From positions 62,001-126,000 of the forward strand of contig NZ_JAANMS010000005.1 in assembly GCF_011250565.1 (NCBI RefSeq): DNA of 64,000 nt, given 5' to 3'. Origin of the DNA: Nocardioides sp. IC4_145. GTDB taxonomy: Bacteria > Actinomycetota > Actinomycetes > Propionibacteriales > Nocardioidaceae. Both the position numbers and the translations under genes were made by a program. Every line of letters starts with the position of its first letter. Within the stretch, counting starts at the first letter, position 1. Shown here piece after piece: positions 46,122-53,442 of this stretch. The notes below the pieces were generated by a model, which ran no database searches, was not told the DNA's origin, and saw nothing but the letters and a program-made list of their open reading frames with translations.

Positions 46122-46691
46122 TCAGCGCTGCATGAGCGCGTCGAGGCCGACCGCGATCGCCGCGGCGACGCGGAAGTCCACCCGCTGGTCGGGCACGTTC
46201 ACGGTGTACTTGTCGCGCATCGAGGCCTGCCGCTCGACGCTGAGCAGCGGCTGCCCGTCGCTGCCCACGAAGTCGAAGTGGATCGGCAGGAACGGGATGT
46301 CGGTGAACCGCCGGACCAGCGCCACCGCCTGGCTGCGCTCCTGGCCGGTGCCGGCGTAGCCCGGACCCTCCACGTGGAACGTCGAGCGCATCAGGCTCGC
46401 CCCGAAGTCCTTGCGGAAGAACCCGATCTGCTGGCCGGTCTCGTCGGTGATGTCGTAGCCGGCGTTGAGGTCGAGCTTGCGGCGCGCCTTGAACGCGAAG
46501 ACCGCCCGGCTCTTGCTGGCGTCGCTGAAGAACGTCACCTGCTCCTTGAACGCCAGCCGCTTCTGCTCGGCCAGGCCGTACAGCTGTCCGAACGAACCGT
46601 CCGGGTTCGCGGCGTACAGCTCGTAGCGGTTGGTGGTCATCGCGAGCTTCTGCTTGACGTAGAACGTCGGCAGGTACATCTGCGCCGTCAT
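46122..46691 (-). CDS. LURP-one-related/DUF567 (tubby-like) family protein
   Basis: 189 residues. Tubby-like beta-barrel with central helix; blocks YVKQKLAMTTNRYELY, KRRLxx-like FAFKARRKLDLNAGYDI and FVGSDGQPLLSVERQASMRDKYTV. Related proteins include phospholipid scramblases, but the bacterial role is unknown. The ATG has TAGGCT 7 nt upstream (leaderless). It is the first gene of LURP-esterase-rpiB-nei2. Confidence 0.8.
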   Translation of the reverse strand: MTAQMYLPTFYVKQKLAMTTNRYELYAANPDGSFGQLYGLAEQKRLAFKEQVTFFSDASKSRAVFAFKARRKLDLNAGYDITDETGQQIGFFRKDFGASLMRSTFHVEGPGYAGTGQERSQAVALVRRFTDIPFLPIHFDFVGSDGQPLLSVERQASMRDKYTVNVPDQRVDFRVAAAIAVGLDALMQR

Positions 46692-46698
46692 GCCCCGC

Positions 46699-46704
46699 AG
46701 CCTA
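46699..46704 (-). promoter_or_regulatory. -10 box for the leaderless LURP-one operon
   Basis: TAGGCT on the minus strand, 7 nt before ATG. Confidence 0.6.
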
Positions 46705-46756
46705 GGGGCACAGCCGCCGCGCGCCGCGCGCCGGCGGGCGGTGGGGTCCAGGTGGT

Positions 46757-47035
46757 TCAGGCGCCGCCGTTGTCCCCGCCGAGGGAGCCGGGCGTCGTGG
46801 GCTCCTCGTCCGCCGGGACGGGCTCGAACGACAGGTGGTGCCCCGAGCGGATCGCACGGACGACCTCGCGCACCCACGAGTCGTCGTCCAGCGCCATGCC
46901 GCGCTGCGCCATCTCCCGGCGCAGGGTGTCCTCGAGGTCGATCGAGGCGTCCTCCGTGTACGCCGTCGCGGTCGCGTCGACCGCCTGCTGCGTCGCCGTG
47001 CGCAGGTCGTCCTCGTCGGTGCGTTCGCTCGTCAT
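46757..47035 (-). CDS. Small acidic protein of unknown function downstream of metG
   Basis: 92 residues, hydrophilic, no membrane segment. The middle (SIDLEDTLRREMAQRGMALDDDSWVREVVRAIRSGH) looks like two helices. The tail is Pro/Gly-rich. Not recognised. It lies 17 nt after the metG stop on the same strand, so it is probably cotranscribed. Confidence 0.7.
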   Translation of the reverse strand: MTSERTDEDDLRTATQQAVDATATAYTEDASIDLEDTLRREMAQRGMALDDDSWVREVVRAIRSGHHLSFEPVPADEEPTTPGSLGGDNGGA

Positions 47036-47052
47036 GACGGTCCGGTACCCCC

Positions 47053-48849
47053 TCACTCGCCCGCGAGGCGGGCGAGCTCCTCGTCCACGACGGACGGGTC
47101 GAGCTTGGTGAACACCGGCGTCGGCTTGGCGACCGGGGTGCCGGCGACGACGGGACGCCGCTCCCACCGCGGGGTCGCGGAGTAGTCCCCGGTGATGATC
47201 GGGTAGCCCGCACCGCCGTCGAGGTCCTCGACCTCCTCCAGCCGCGGCATCGGCGCCACGTCCCCCGCGCCGCCGAGCGCCTGGTCGACGAGGTTCGCCG
47301 AGAACGGCAGGAACGGTGCGAGCACGAGGTTGAGGTCGGCCACGCACTGGGCCATCACGTGCAGGATCGTCGCGAGCCGCTCGCGCTGGTCCTCGCCCTT
47401 GAGCTTCCAGGGCTCGGAGTCCGAGACGTACTTGTTGACCTCGGCGACCGCGCGCATCGCCTCGCCGATCGCCTGCTTCTGGCGGTGCCGGCCGATGAGG
47501 TCGCCGACCGTGCCGAAGGCCTCCTCGACGACCGCGAGCACGGCTTCGTCCTCCGGCGCGAGCGGGCCAGCGGCCGGGATCTCGCCGAAGTTCTTCGCGA
47601 TCAGGTTGGCCGTGCGGTTGACCAGGTTGCCCCAACCGGCGACCAGCTCGTCGTTGGTGCGCCGGACGAACTCCGACCAGGTGAAGTCGGCGTCCTGGTT
47701 CTCCGGGCCGGCCGCCGCGACGAAGTAGCGGAACGCGTCCGGCTGGTAGCGGCTGAGCAGGTCGCGCACGTAGATGACGACGCGCTTGGAGGAGGAGAAC
47801 TTCTTGCCCTCCATGGTGAGGAACTCCGAGGAGACGACCTCGGTCGGCAGGTTGAGCTCGCCGTACTCCCGCGGCTCGCCGCCCTTGGCCCCCTTGCCGG
47901 CGTAGGCCAGGAGCTCGGCCGGCCAGATCTGGGAGTGGAAGGTGATGTTGTCCTTGCCCATGAAGTAGTACGACAGCGCCTCGGGGTCGTTCCACCAGTC
48001 CCGCCAGCGGTCCGGCTCGCCGAGGCGGCGCGCCCACTCGATCGAGGCCGAGAGGTACCCGATGACGGCGTCGAACCAGACGTAGAGCTTCTTGGTCGGG
48101 TTGTCCTGCCAGCCCTCGAGGGGGACGGCGATCCCCCAGTCGATGTCGCGCGTCATCGCGCGCGGACGGATCTCCTTGAGGATGTTCTGGCTGAACCGGA
48201 TGACGTTCGGCCGCCACAGGCCGGTCGCCTCCCGCTCGTCGAGCCACTCCCCCAGCGCCTCGGCCAACGCCGGCAGGTCGAGGAAGAAGTGCTGGGTCTC
48301 GACGAACTCCGGGGTCTCGCCGTTGATCCGCGAGACGGGGTTCTTCAGGTCGGCGGGGTCGAGCTGGTTGCCGCAGTTGTCGCACTGGTCGCCGCGCGCG
48401 CCGTCGTACCCGCAGATCGGGCAGGTGCCCTCGATGTAGCGGTCGGGCAGGGTGCGCCCGGTGGACGGCGAGATGGCGCCGTACGTCGTCTGCTCGACGA
48501 AGTAGCCGTTCTGGTGGACGCCGAGGAAGAGCTCCTGCACGACCGCGTGGTGGTTGCGCGTGGTGGTGCGCGTGTAGAGGTCGTACGACACGCCCAGCGC
48601 CGCGAGGTCCTCGGCGATGATCCGGTGGTTGCGGTCGGCGAGCCCCTGGGGCGACAGCCCGGCCTCGTCGGCGGCGATGAGGATCGGGGTGCCGTGCTCG
48701 TCGGTGCCGGAGACCATGAGGACGTCGTGCCCGGCCATCCGCATGTAGCGGCTGAAGACGTCGGAGGGCACACCGAAACCGGCCACGTGGCCGATGTGGC
48801 GCGGGCCGTTGGCGTACGGCCAGGCGACGGCGGACAGGACTCGACTCAT
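47053..48849 (-). CDS. metG: Methionyl-tRNA synthetase
   Basis: 598 residues. HIGH motif intact at 18-21 (RHIGHVAGF); the KMSKS loop reads KKFSSSK. Zinc knuckle CPIC...CDNC. The GTDEHGTP block is conserved. There is no C-terminal tRNA-binding (EMAP/Trbp111) domain; the protein ends after the anticodon-binding helices and a short tail. The ATG has TAGGAT 6 nt upstream, so it is probably leaderless. Confidence 0.96.
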   Translation of the reverse strand: MSRVLSAVAWPYANGPRHIGHVAGFGVPSDVFSRYMRMAGHDVLMVSGTDEHGTPILIAADEAGLSPQGLADRNHRIIAEDLAALGVSYDLYTRTTTRNHHAVVQELFLGVHQNGYFVEQTTYGAISPSTGRTLPDRYIEGTCPICGYDGARGDQCDNCGNQLDPADLKNPVSRINGETPEFVETQHFFLDLPALAEALGEWLDEREATGLWRPNVIRFSQNILKEIRPRAMTRDIDWGIAVPLEGWQDNPTKKLYVWFDAVIGYLSASIEWARRLGEPDRWRDWWNDPEALSYYFMGKDNITFHSQIWPAELLAYAGKGAKGGEPREYGELNLPTEVVSSEFLTMEGKKFSSSKRVVIYVRDLLSRYQPDAFRYFVAAAGPENQDADFTWSEFVRRTNDELVAGWGNLVNRTANLIAKNFGEIPAAGPLAPEDEAVLAVVEEAFGTVGDLIGRHRQKQAIGEAMRAVAEVNKYVSDSEPWKLKGEDQRERLATILHVMAQCVADLNLVLAPFLPFSANLVDQALGGAGDVAPMPRLEEVEDLDGGAGYPIITGDYSATPRWERRPVVAGTPVAKPTPVFTKLDPSVVDEELARLAGE

Positions 48850-48855
48850 GGGCCG

Positions 48856-48861
48856 ATCCTA
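48856..48861 (-). promoter_or_regulatory. -10 box for leaderless metG
   Basis: TAGGAT on the minus strand, 6 nt before ATG. Confidence 0.65.
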
Positions 48862-48909
48862 GGGTCGTGGCCCGCTCGCTCCCGCGCCGGTGCGGGGCGC
48901 GGACGGCGC

Positions 48910-48915
48910 TAGCGT
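48910..48915 (+). promoter_or_regulatory. -10 box for the leaderless GPP34 gene
   Basis: TAGCGT followed by 7 nt and ATG at 48923, in the 73-bp gap divergent from metG. Confidence 0.55.
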
Positions 48916-48922
48916 GACGTGC

Positions 48923-49597
48923 ATGACGCTCATCGCGGAGGACCTGCTGCTCCTGCTCCTCGACGACGAGAAGGGGACGCTCGCCGCGAGCAGCTACCTG
49001 CAGTCCGCGCTCGGCGGCGCGCTGCTGGTCGAGCTGGCCCTCGCCGGCGCCGTGGAGGTCGAGGAGAAGCGCGGCTTCTGGCACTCCGCCAAGGTGCGGG
49101 CCACGAGCACGGCGACGCCGACGGACCCGCTGCTCGCGGCGGCGCTGGCGACGGTCAGCGAGAAGGAACGCAGCGCCCAGGACCTGGTCAACCGGCTCGG
49201 CAAGGACGTCAAGGACGACCTGCTCGCGAGCCTCCAGCGGCGCGGGATGGTCGAGCCACGGCGCGACAAGGTCCTCGGCCTGTTCCCGCGGACCACCTGG
49301 CCGGCGGTCGACTCGACCCACGAGGACGCGGTACGCCGTGCCCTCACCGCCGCGCTCGTCTCCGGCGCCGAGCCGGACGAGCGGACGCGGGCACTCGTCG
49401 CCCTGCTCGACGCGCTCGGTCGCGCGCACAAGAGCGTCGAGCACCAAGGCATGTCCGCCGGCGAGGTCCGCAAGCGGGCGAAGGCGCTCGCCGACGGCGA
49501 CTGGGCGGCGAAGGCGGTCAAGGACGCCATCGCCGCCTCCACCGCTGCCATGACCGCCGCCGTCGCCGCCGGCGGCGCCGCGGCCGGGTCGTCCTGA
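48923..49597 (+). CDS. GPP34 (GOLPH3/Vps74-like) family phosphoprotein
   Basis: 224 residues. The N-terminal MTLIAEDLLLLLLDDEKG is the signature opening of bacterial GPP34 proteins. It continues with ALGGALLVELALAGAVEV and PRTTWPAVD, and ends in an Ala/Gly-rich tail. The eukaryotic relatives bind phosphoinositides and Golgi glycosyltransferases. In actinobacteria the family is common and uncharacterised; membrane association is inference. Confidence 0.85.
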   Translation: MTLIAEDLLLLLLDDEKGTLAASSYLQSALGGALLVELALAGAVEVEEKRGFWHSAKVRATSTATPTDPLLAAALATVSEKERSAQDLVNRLGKDVKDDLLASLQRRGMVEPRRDKVLGLFPRTTWPAVDSTHEDAVRRALTAALVSGAEPDERTRALVALLDALGRAHKSVEHQGMSAGEVRKRAKALADGDWAAKAVKDAIAASTAAMTAAVAAGGAAAGSS

Positions 49598-49609
49598 GGC
49601 GCCGCGCGG

Positions 49610-50212
49610 CTAGCTGAAGTCGAGCTCGGCGTTCCGCGAGCGCTTGAGCTCGAAGAAGTGTGGGTAGCCGGCGAGCAGGACCGCGCCGTCCCAGACCTTG
49701 CCGGCTTCCTCCCCCTTGGGGATCGAGGAGAGCACGGGGCCGAAGAACGCGGTGCCCTCGATGGCGATGGTCGGCGTGCCGACCTCGTCGCCGACCTGGT
49801 CCATGCCGAGGTGGTGGGACTTCTTGATGGCCTCGTCGTAGGACGAGTCGTCCATGGCGTCGGCCAGCGAGGTGGGCAGGCCGGCCTCCTCCAGCGCGGA
49901 CTCGATGACCTCGCGGGTGAAGTCCTGCTCCCGGTTGTGCCGGCGGGTGCCGAGGGCGGTGTAGAGCGGCAGCAGCGCCTCCTTGCCGTGGGCCTGCTCG
50001 GCGGCCATCACGACCCGCACGGGCTGCCACGCGGTCTTGAGGAACTCGCGGTACTCCTCGGGGATGTCCTTGTCCTGGTTGAGGTAGGCCAGCGACATCA
50101 GGTGCCAGGTGACGGAGATGTCGCGGACCTTCTCCACCTCGAGGATCCAGCGCGAGGTGATCCACGCGAACGGGCAGGCGGGGTCGAACCAGAAGTCGGC
50201 GTTGGTCGTCAT
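49610..50212 (-). CDS. DsbA-family protein related to mycothiol-dependent nitroreductase Rv2466c
   Basis: 200 residues. It is close to M. tuberculosis Rv2466c across its length as I recall it: [34 protein letters not shown] and [18 protein letters not shown] (cis-Pro loop). Rv2466c has a CPWC active site; here it reads CPFA, so only the first cysteine remains. A one-cysteine enzyme could still form a mixed disulfide with mycothiol. The ATG at 50212 is preferred over a GTG five codons upstream because the conserved sequence begins there. Confidence 0.85.
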   Translation of the reverse strand: MTTNADFWFDPACPFAWITSRWILEVEKVRDISVTWHLMSLAYLNQDKDIPEEYREFLKTAWQPVRVVMAAEQAHGKEALLPLYTALGTRRHNREQDFTREVIESALEEAGLPTSLADAMDDSSYDEAIKKSHHLGMDQVGDEVGTPTIAIEGTAFFGPVLSSIPKGEEAGKVWDGAVLLAGYPHFFELKRSRNAELDFS

Positions 50213-50248
50213 GACCGCAGTCAACACCGGGCGCCCAGCGGCTGTTCC

Positions 50249-51601
50249 TCAGCCCGTCGCCAGGTGAAGCGCCAACCCGAGGAGCGCGCACACGCCGAGG
50301 GTCCGCAGCACCGACCACCGCAGCCGCAGCACCAGCACCAGCGCGACGGCGACGACGACCATCGCCGGCCACGACCACGACGACCACACGGGCAGCTCGA
50401 GGCCGAGGTGGTCCCGGCCGACGCGTCGCGTGTCGGAGAAGAGCGTGTGGACGGCGAAGAACAGCGCGAGGTTCGCGATGACGCCGACGACCGCGGCCGT
50501 CACGCCGGCCAGCGCGGCGGTGAGACCGGCGCTCCCGCGCAACCGCTCGACGTACGGCGCGCCGAGGTAGATGAACAAGAAGCTGGGCACGAACGTCACC
50601 CACACGACCAGCAGCGAGGCGACGACCGCCCCGAGCCAGGGGTCCAGGCCGCCGGGGTCGCGGTGACCGCCCAGGAAGGCCACGAACTGCACGACCATGA
50701 TGAGCGGCCCGGGCGTCGACTCGGCGAGCGCGAGCCCACGGGCCATCTCGCCCGCCCCGAGCCAGCCGTAGGTCTCCACGGCCGCCTCCGCGACGTAGGA
50801 CAGCACCGCGTAGGCGCCCCCGAAGGTCACCAGTGCCATGCCGCCGAAGAACACCCCCTGGTCGGTGTAGACGCTGCGTCCGCCCCCGAGCGCCCAGGCG
50901 AGCACGACGGGTGTCACCCAGAGGACGACGCCGAGCGCGAGAACCACGACGTTGCGCCGCCACCCGGGCGCGGCGGTGTGGAGGGCGTCGTCCGGCACCA
51001 GCGGCGGCGGCGCGTCGGAGGCGGCCTTCGTTTGCGGAGCGGCCAGCGCCGGGACGCGGCGGCCCACGAGCCAGCCGACCAGGCCGGCGCCCAGCACGAC
51101 GGCGGGGAACGGCACGTCGAGGACGGCCAGGCACAGGAACGCTGCGACGGCCAGTGCGACGAGGGCCGGGTGGCGCAGGGCCCGCCCGCCGATCCGCAGC
51201 ACGGCCTGCAGGACGACCGCGACCACCGCCGGCGCGAGACCGAGGAACAGGCCGGTGACCACCACGGTGTCACCCTGGGCGACGTAGAGCCACGAGAGCC
51301 CGAGCAGGGCCACCAGGCCGGGCAGCACGAACAGCACCCCCGCCACCAGGCCGCCGAGCCAGCCGTTGAGGAGCCATCCGGCGTAGACGGCCAGCTGTTG
51401 TGCCTCCGGGCCGGGCAGCAGCATGCAGTAGCTCAGCGCGTGCAGGAACCGCCGCTCCCCCAGCCACCGCCGCTCGTCGACGAGCTCGCGCTGCATGACC
51501 GCGATCTGGCCCGCCGGGCCCCCGAAGGTCTGCAGCGAGATCCGGAACCACGCGCGGGTCGCCTCGCGCAGGGGGACGACCTGGGTCGCACGTCGGCTCA
51601 C
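50249..51601 (-). CDS. chrA: Chromate transporter ChrA
   Basis: 450 residues with two homologous CHR domains. First: FRISLQTFGGPAGQIAVMQRELVDE and LPGPEAQQLAVYAGW. Second: FFGGMALVTFGGAYAVLSYV and LAESTPGPLIMVVQFVAFLGG. Bidomain members expel chromate by proton exchange. There is no chrB-type regulator beside it. The GTG at 51601 is chosen over an upstream frame; a weak CAGGAT box lies 6 nt before it. Confidence 0.92.
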   Translation of the reverse strand: MSRRATQVVPLREATRAWFRISLQTFGGPAGQIAVMQRELVDERRWLGERRFLHALSYCMLLPGPEAQQLAVYAGWLLNGWLGGLVAGVLFVLPGLVALLGLSWLYVAQGDTVVVTGLFLGLAPAVVAVVLQAVLRIGGRALRHPALVALAVAAFLCLAVLDVPFPAVVLGAGLVGWLVGRRVPALAAPQTKAASDAPPPLVPDDALHTAAPGWRRNVVVLALGVVLWVTPVVLAWALGGGRSVYTDQGVFFGGMALVTFGGAYAVLSYVAEAAVETYGWLGAGEMARGLALAESTPGPLIMVVQFVAFLGGHRDPGGLDPWLGAVVASLLVVWVTFVPSFLFIYLGAPYVERLRGSAGLTAALAGVTAAVVGVIANLALFFAVHTLFSDTRRVGRDHLGLELPVWSSWSWPAMVVVAVALVLVLRLRWSVLRTLGVCALLGLALHLATG

Positions 51602-51661
51602 CCGGGGATCCTGACAGATCCCGGCCGGGCGCGAGCCCGGGTCCGGGCGTCGGGCCACGGC

Positions 51662-53299
51662 TCAGCGGACGACGACGAACCCCTCGGCGCGGCTGCTGCG
51701 GACGACGTCGGTGCCGCGGTAGAGCACGACGACCGGGAGCCGGCCGGCCTTGACGTTCCGGACGACGACGCGAGCGCGTCCGCCGGTGACCGTCGCCTCG
51801 ACGATCCGCTTGGCGACCTTGATCTTCGCCGTGCCGTCGGGCGCGGCGACACCCGGTGCCGTGACGTCGACGACGACCACCGCGCGGCCCTTCTTGCCGT
51901 TGGTGCGCAGCGCGACCTCCGACGTCGTCGCGACCCGGCCGTCGGGGCGGACCGTGGTCGACGCGCTGCGGAAGTGGGGCGCGGTGAGGTCGACGCGCAG
52001 CGTGATCGCGTGACCGACGTCCTCGGGCGTGAGGTCGTACGACGTGCCGGTGCCGATGGGCGTGCCGTCGCGGAGCCACGTGTGCTCGACCTTCGCGTCG
52101 GCGGGCGTGTACGTGCCAGCCACGGCCTTGAGCGTGCGGCCGGTCCGCAGGACACCGCGGACGCCGAAGTCGCGGCGCACCTCGATCGTGCCCGCGATGA
52201 CGCGGGGGGTGGGGCCGGTCTCGACGACGACCTTCTGGTAGCCCGCCGCCCGCGCCGTGACCCGCGCCGAGACGACGGTCCCGATCTGCTCCTGGCCGAG
52301 CACCAGCCGCTCGCCGGTCGCACCCGCGATCGGCCGCCCGTCGGCCAGCCACTCGACCTTGAGCTTCTCGGCCGCGGGCGTGAACGCCGGCTGCGAGAGC
52401 GTCAGCGTCTGGTCGACCTCGGCGGTGCCGCTGACCACCGGCCCGGCGGTCTGCGCGAGGACGCCCGGCGCCACCGCGGGCGCGGTCGGCGAGGTCGCCG
52501 ACGCGGCGGCGTACCCCTTGCGCTGGGCGGTGACCTTGACCGCGAGCCGCTTGCCCTTGAGGTCCGGCGTCGGGGTGAAGGTGGCCGACGTCGCGCCGGC
52601 GACGGCCTTGCCGCCGGCGAGCCACTGGTAGCGGTAGGTCGCGGTCGGCTGCCACGCGCCGGGCTCGGCGGTGACCGGCTGCCCGACGGTGGGCGTGCCG
52701 ACGACCGCCGGCGGCGCGTCGTTGACGACGGCCTTGTCGTTGAAGTGGATGAAGCCGCTGGGCCAGCTGTTGCCGGTCTTGGTGATGCGGCGCCAGTGGA
52801 AGTCACCGCCCCAGCTGTCCTCGGACACGATGATCTCGGTCGGGGAAACGACCTGCTCGACGTACGCCACGTGGCCGGCCGAGCCGGCGCCCCCGGTGTT
52901 CTGCTTCCACCACGCGACCGCGCCGACGGCCGGGACGTCGTCGGTGATCGACGACATTGCGCGGCCCCAGTTCTCGGCGTTGCCGCTGCCGGACCACGGC
53001 CGCTCGTTCGGCATGCCGCTGGAGACGAGGCGGTAGGCGACGTAGTTGGTGCAGTTGTGCCCGGCGTACATCCGCCAGAACATCTGCTTGCTCACGGCCT
53101 GGTAGCCGCCGTTGGGGTAGCCCGCGTCGCGGCACGCCTTGTAGCCGGTGCACAGGTACGTCGACGCAGCACCGGCTGGCGCCACGGGCACTGCGACCAG
53201 GCCGGCCAGGACGGTGCCGAGCAGCAGCACGACAGACGCGAGCGGGCGCGCCGAACGGGTGATCCGGGGCGCGTGGGACGGCTGTGACTGCTGAGGCAC
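51662..53299 (-). CDS. Secreted CHAP-domain amidase/endopeptidase with Ig-like repeats
   Basis: 545 residues. Signal peptide (about 1-44, AGA/AST). CHAP domain (about 60-190) with catalytic C83 in HNCTNYVAYR and H143 in AGHVAYVEQV. It is followed by three to four Ig-like repeats of about 90 residues (for example VGTPTVGQPVTAEPGAW and YRYQWLAGGKAVAGAT) and a beta-sandwich tail (VVLYRGTDVVRSS). It probably cleaves peptidoglycan peptides at the cell surface. The GTG start has TAGAGT 6 nt upstream (leaderless). It is divergent from pepN. Confidence 0.88.
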   Translation of the reverse strand: MPQQSQPSHAPRITRSARPLASVVLLLGTVLAGLVAVPVAPAGAASTYLCTGYKACRDAGYPNGGYQAVSKQMFWRMYAGHNCTNYVAYRLVSSGMPNERPWSGSGNAENWGRAMSSITDDVPAVGAVAWWKQNTGGAGSAGHVAYVEQVVSPTEIIVSEDSWGGDFHWRRITKTGNSWPSGFIHFNDKAVVNDAPPAVVGTPTVGQPVTAEPGAWQPTATYRYQWLAGGKAVAGATSATFTPTPDLKGKRLAVKVTAQRKGYAAASATSPTAPAVAPGVLAQTAGPVVSGTAEVDQTLTLSQPAFTPAAEKLKVEWLADGRPIAGATGERLVLGQEQIGTVVSARVTARAAGYQKVVVETGPTPRVIAGTIEVRRDFGVRGVLRTGRTLKAVAGTYTPADAKVEHTWLRDGTPIGTGTSYDLTPEDVGHAITLRVDLTAPHFRSASTTVRPDGRVATTSEVALRTNGKKGRAVVVVDVTAPGVAAPDGTAKIKVAKRIVEATVTGGRARVVVRNVKAGRLPVVVLYRGTDVVRSSRAEGFVVVR

Positions 53300-53305
53300 G
53301 AGGGG

Positions 53306-53311
53306 ACTCTA
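53306..53311 (-). promoter_or_regulatory. -10 box for the leaderless CHAP gene
   Basis: TAGAGT on the minus strand, 6 nt before GTG. Confidence 0.6.
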
Positions 53312-53442
53312 GTGGCAGAAAGTCAAGCACCGACACGCCGGCCAAGAACTTCAATCATGTAATTTTCGGGCTCTGTGCCCGCCCGGGGACGGTGGAGACG
53401 CCGGATGGGGGCACGTCCCCGTCCGGTGGCAGGATGCGGCGC

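Noticed and set aside
49658-53287. A 1209-codon plus-strand open frame across nitroreductase, chrA and CHAP genes
   Set aside because: It spans three well-supported opposite-strand genes and their gaps; composition is that of antisense G+C-rich DNA.
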